From Silene latifolia (Eukaryota; Streptophyta; Magnoliopsida; Caryophyllales; Caryophyllaceae), in assembly GCF_048544455.1 (NCBI RefSeq), contig NC_133534.1, positions 225,212,292 through 225,276,291 of the forward strand: a DNA stretch of 64,000 nucleotides. Reading direction: 5' to 3'. The notes beneath the pieces are model-generated. The model had not been told where the DNA came from. It ran no database searches and saw only the letters and a program-made list of their open reading frames with translations. The stretch's first letter is position 1. Each line of letters opens with the position of its first letter. The position numbers and the translations under genes are program-made. Below, piece by piece: positions 61,801 through 64,000 of the stretch.

Positions 61801-63356
61801 CTGCTCAGTTTAAGGAACTTGGTCCACGAGAGGATCATATTGCGTTGTACTTCTTTGCCAAGGATTCTGAGAGGTTTATCTTTTCTTGTATTTTTTCTTT
61901 ATCTTTGGATTGTTACTTGTTTCGCAATCATTAACATGCTCGTTTTTTTTTCTTTTTTTTTTTTTTTTTTTTTTTTTTCTGATACTTACTGTTTCTCACA
62001 GTTATATGAGGAGTTACAAAATTTTGGTAGACTATATGATGAAGCATGACTTAGCTCTTAGAGGAAATATAAATGGAATTGAACTCCTTGTATTCCCATC
62101 AAACCATCTTCCTCATGAATCAAAGTGTAAGTTTCAACAACTTTGCTGTGGTCTCTTCTGTTAGTAATCTTCCAATGTTTATATTTTTCACTGTTTCGAG
62201 GTAACACCATCTGGAAAGTGGATAACTTGATAATCTCGAGTGCCTTTCATGATATACCTCTTCCTTTTCAATGTGTTTAGTCTGTTGACATACTTTAGTA
62301 TTCCTTCTCCATTTCTTGGCATGCCATCTCCTATTGTGTTCAAGAGTGCGACATTTGACTCTAGGTTAATAGTGTATTCCTTGCGTTAGTTTACCTATTA
62401 TTTTGGTATTAGCTTCTGAAGATTCCTGCTTCAATATCCTGTTCTTATGGATCCTGATATGAGATGTTTCTTTTATTTACTCTCTAATTACTTCTGAAAC
62501 TCTGCTCCATCCTTGTTATATATCTCAGTGATAATGATTTTATTTCAATGGGGCAAAGGAACAACCATATAAAGCTAGGTGCTAAATATTTCTTTGTGAA
62601 TAAATGCGTTTATTTTTACTTTTGACTTTCTAGAGCTGCCCCGTGGCAATCTTGTTGGCAGATTATAGATGTAATGGCCTTTTTCTGACTGAAGTCTCAT
62701 TGTTACCAGAATCTCATCGAGTTTATTCTATGTAAATTCCAATTCGAAGTGACGTGTGCATTTTAATATAGTAACTCTTTTTGTTGTTGTTGATGAATGC
62801 ATTCTGATGCATCCATCACCTTTGAGGAGTGACATTGTAGTGCGTCATTGTTGAGGGCAACCATTTTTTTCATTCAGCCTGTGTCTTTGTTTTGAATTTT
62901 GATGTGGACATTTTGTAATTATTAAGTTGGTGTCTGATTACAGGTTGGAATGCTTTGTATTTTATTTGGGGGGTATTCCGAGGCAGGAAACCGAGATTTT
63001 TAGATGATAGATTTTCTTCGGGGAAGTGTGAAATTTCTGTTCCGGATAAGGTGGTACTTCATAAAGGTGTTACATCGGCTGAGAACCCATTCTTGTATAA
63101 TAAGCTTGCACCAGAACAGTTATCTGTATCAGCTAGCGACCATAACTTGGTATCCAGATGTGAGGCTTCTGTTAAAGAAGGATCATCTCTTCAACTATGC
63201 TCCAGTTTATCAAATGGAGACTGTTATAAGGAAGAATATTCAGTAGGAAGAACATGCATGAATTCAGCAATAGGCGCTGAGAATCACAAGAAGAGGCCTA
63301 AAAATCATGACACAATCTTGCGTGAAGCATGCCCAGAAACAGGGAGTGCTGCTTTG
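55874..63356 (+). CDS. AIPP2: PHD-finger chromatin reader, AIPP2/PAIPP2 family (partial, 3' end beyond window)
   Basis: Exons: 55874(?)-56686, 58488-58573, 59507-60003, 60099-60575, 60889-61540, 61643-61873, 62002-62126, 62944-63356, continuing past the window. A Ser/Asp-rich N-terminus ends in TSPESDVEED. The PHD finger (VKVCDICGDAGREDLLAVC, then C-x2-C, EHTYC, WLCEEC; C4HC3) is split across two exons. After a long disordered basic region comes the conserved C-terminal domain (IWQGGFEIHRNGKPPDMRGG, then PKKIIFNEVPRPCAWPAQF and WNALYFIWGVFRGRK). In Arabidopsis these proteins bind unmodified H3K4 and join a BAH protein and the phosphatase CPL2 to repress H3K27me3-marked genes; AIPP2 was also found with the ASI1 intron-heterochromatin machinery. 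The start is uncertain (ATG 55874 or 55982). The intron at 60004-60098 appears to use a GC donor. Another family member is possible. Confidence 0.8.
56908..56950 (+). repeat. Stowaway-like MITE end fragment in intron
   Basis: TACTCCCTCCTATTCAGTCC followed by ATTGGTAACATACCC matches a Stowaway terminus. No opposite terminus was found nearby, so the copy is truncated. Confidence 0.45.
56951..57300. repeat. SINE-like dispersed repeat in intron (tentative)
   Basis: The phrases CCCCACTGCCTCAAGGGCTC, CACAAATTGCGGGGTAAGGG and ACAAAGAGTTTGTTTTCGAA resemble parts of tRNA-derived plant SINEs. I see no clean poly(A) or target duplication. Confidence 0.3.
58599..59431 (-). mobile_element. 5'-truncated LINE in the PHD-splitting intron
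   Basis: An 833-bp L1-type LINE end lies in reverse. Its poly(A) tail appears as a T run at 58599, and it is flanked by a perfect 16-bp target duplication, AACTCGGGTTACTTTC (58583-58598 and 59432-59447). The minus-strand ORF at 58753-59211 encodes a zf-RVT region (WNRLCLPKHNFISWIYVLKR, CWICGVRRETREHVFFEC). The 3' end, CACCAAAAAAAA, resembles the tail of the LINE at 2225-4103, so they are probably related. The perfect duplication suggests a recent insertion. Donor and acceptor sites of the host intron lie outside it. Confidence 0.92.
61943..61979. repeat. Poly-T tract in intron
   Basis: A nearly pure T run of about 37 bases lies upstream of the acceptor at 62001. It may be an old retroelement tail read in reverse or a slippage tract. 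Confidence 0.6.
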
Positions 63357-64000
63357 GTAATATCCCGGTGGCTAGCTCTTTTTGGTTTCCTACTTCTTTC
63401 TCCCAATCTTCTCTTTATTGTTTCTGTCTGACATTTTAAGTTCGTTCATTTTAGTTTTTAAAAATATGGTTTGATCCCATATCTTGTCTTCAATGTCATG
63501 ATCCTGTTGCCCAGTTATTAATGTGACCATATCGTCCCGTTAACCTTTAAAATCTTTGCATAGAGGTTGCAATGGGGCGTCACAACTTACATCTCATATT
63601 TACTACCATAGTCGACAGGTCACAATGGTTTTAGCTAATTAGCTACCAGGTAATATGGCGATTTGTGATGTTCCCTCATACCTCATTCGTATATACATAC
63701 ATACGTACATACATATATTCATAGGGTCGCATATGTATATTCTGCCTTATCTGGTACCAAGAGTATTTTTTCAGAGAACAAGGTAGCACTTAAATGAACA
63801 TGCTTAAGTTCTAAAGAATGTCATAAATGTACAAAATTTCAGAAAACCTCCTAACCAACAACCTCCGCTTCGTAAGCTTTGATTTCCTCACTCTTGATGA
63901 AAGACAATAAAAGATGTCATCTACTTTTGTTTATGATAATGGTCATTTGCAATTCCATACACATGTGCTCATTAATTAGTCAACTCTAAAATGAGATGAC
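63357..64000 (+). other. Intron of the AIPP2-like gene to window end
   Basis: After the donor GTAATATCC the sequence is non-coding. It includes a TACATACATACGTACATACA microsatellite at about 63695-63716. The next exon is not in the window. Confidence 0.6.

Overview
This is plant nuclear DNA, most likely from a eudicot. The grounds are AT-rich sequence, spliced genes with GT-AG introns, Helitrons with TC and CTAG ends, L1-type LINEs with zf-RVT and RNase H regions, a Sirevirus-type Copia element, and one recognisable host gene of a plant chromatin-reader family. I cannot name the species.

Layout. (1) 1-5.1 kb: LTR debris. A solo LTR (1300-4771, 5-bp target duplication TAGGT) was later entered by a Stowaway-like MITE and by a 5'-truncated LINE. 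(2) 5.9-11.6 kb: an old LINE, split exactly between an A and a T by a 3.65-kb non-autonomous Helitron (7083-10732). (3) 11.9-54.7 kb: about 43 kb of nested Helitrons, nearly all in reverse orientation. F1 (from 11936) is entered near its 5' terminus by F2 (from 13110). F2 holds a 685-bp tandem duplication whose second unit is split by Helitron A (18185-31909) and Helitron B (32130-54576). A is itself split by a young 11.7-kb Sirevirus-like Copia element (19331-31006, target duplication GATAT). B is split near its 5' end by Helitron C (34921-54570), and C is split by a 17-kb coding Helitron (37378-54380). Because duplication unit 1 is intact, it shows the empty sites for A and B. (4) 54.9 kb to the end: a plus-strand gene for a PHD-finger protein of the AIPP2/PAIPP2 family. 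It runs off the window and has a LINE (58599-59431, 16-bp target duplication) in the intron that splits its PHD finger.

The 17-kb Helitron carries the plant Helitron gene set on its minus strand: a RepHel gene (AT-hook N-terminus, Helitron-like N domain, HUH Rep nuclease, PIF1-type helicase), now broken, and a spliced RPA1-like single-strand-binding protein gene. It also holds, on the opposite strand between those two, a compact single-exon gene for a two-Agenet (Tudor-like) protein with its own TATA box and poly(A) signal. A chromatin reader carried by a Helitron is the most unusual gene content here.

The most striking structural pattern is that three independent Helitron insertions (F2 into F1, A into E, C into B) lie only 4-6 bp inside the 5' terminus of another Helitron, leaving short TTGA or TATAGA remnants on the far side. 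All boundaries come from reading termini, target duplications and empty sites by eye; no alignment or database search was run.
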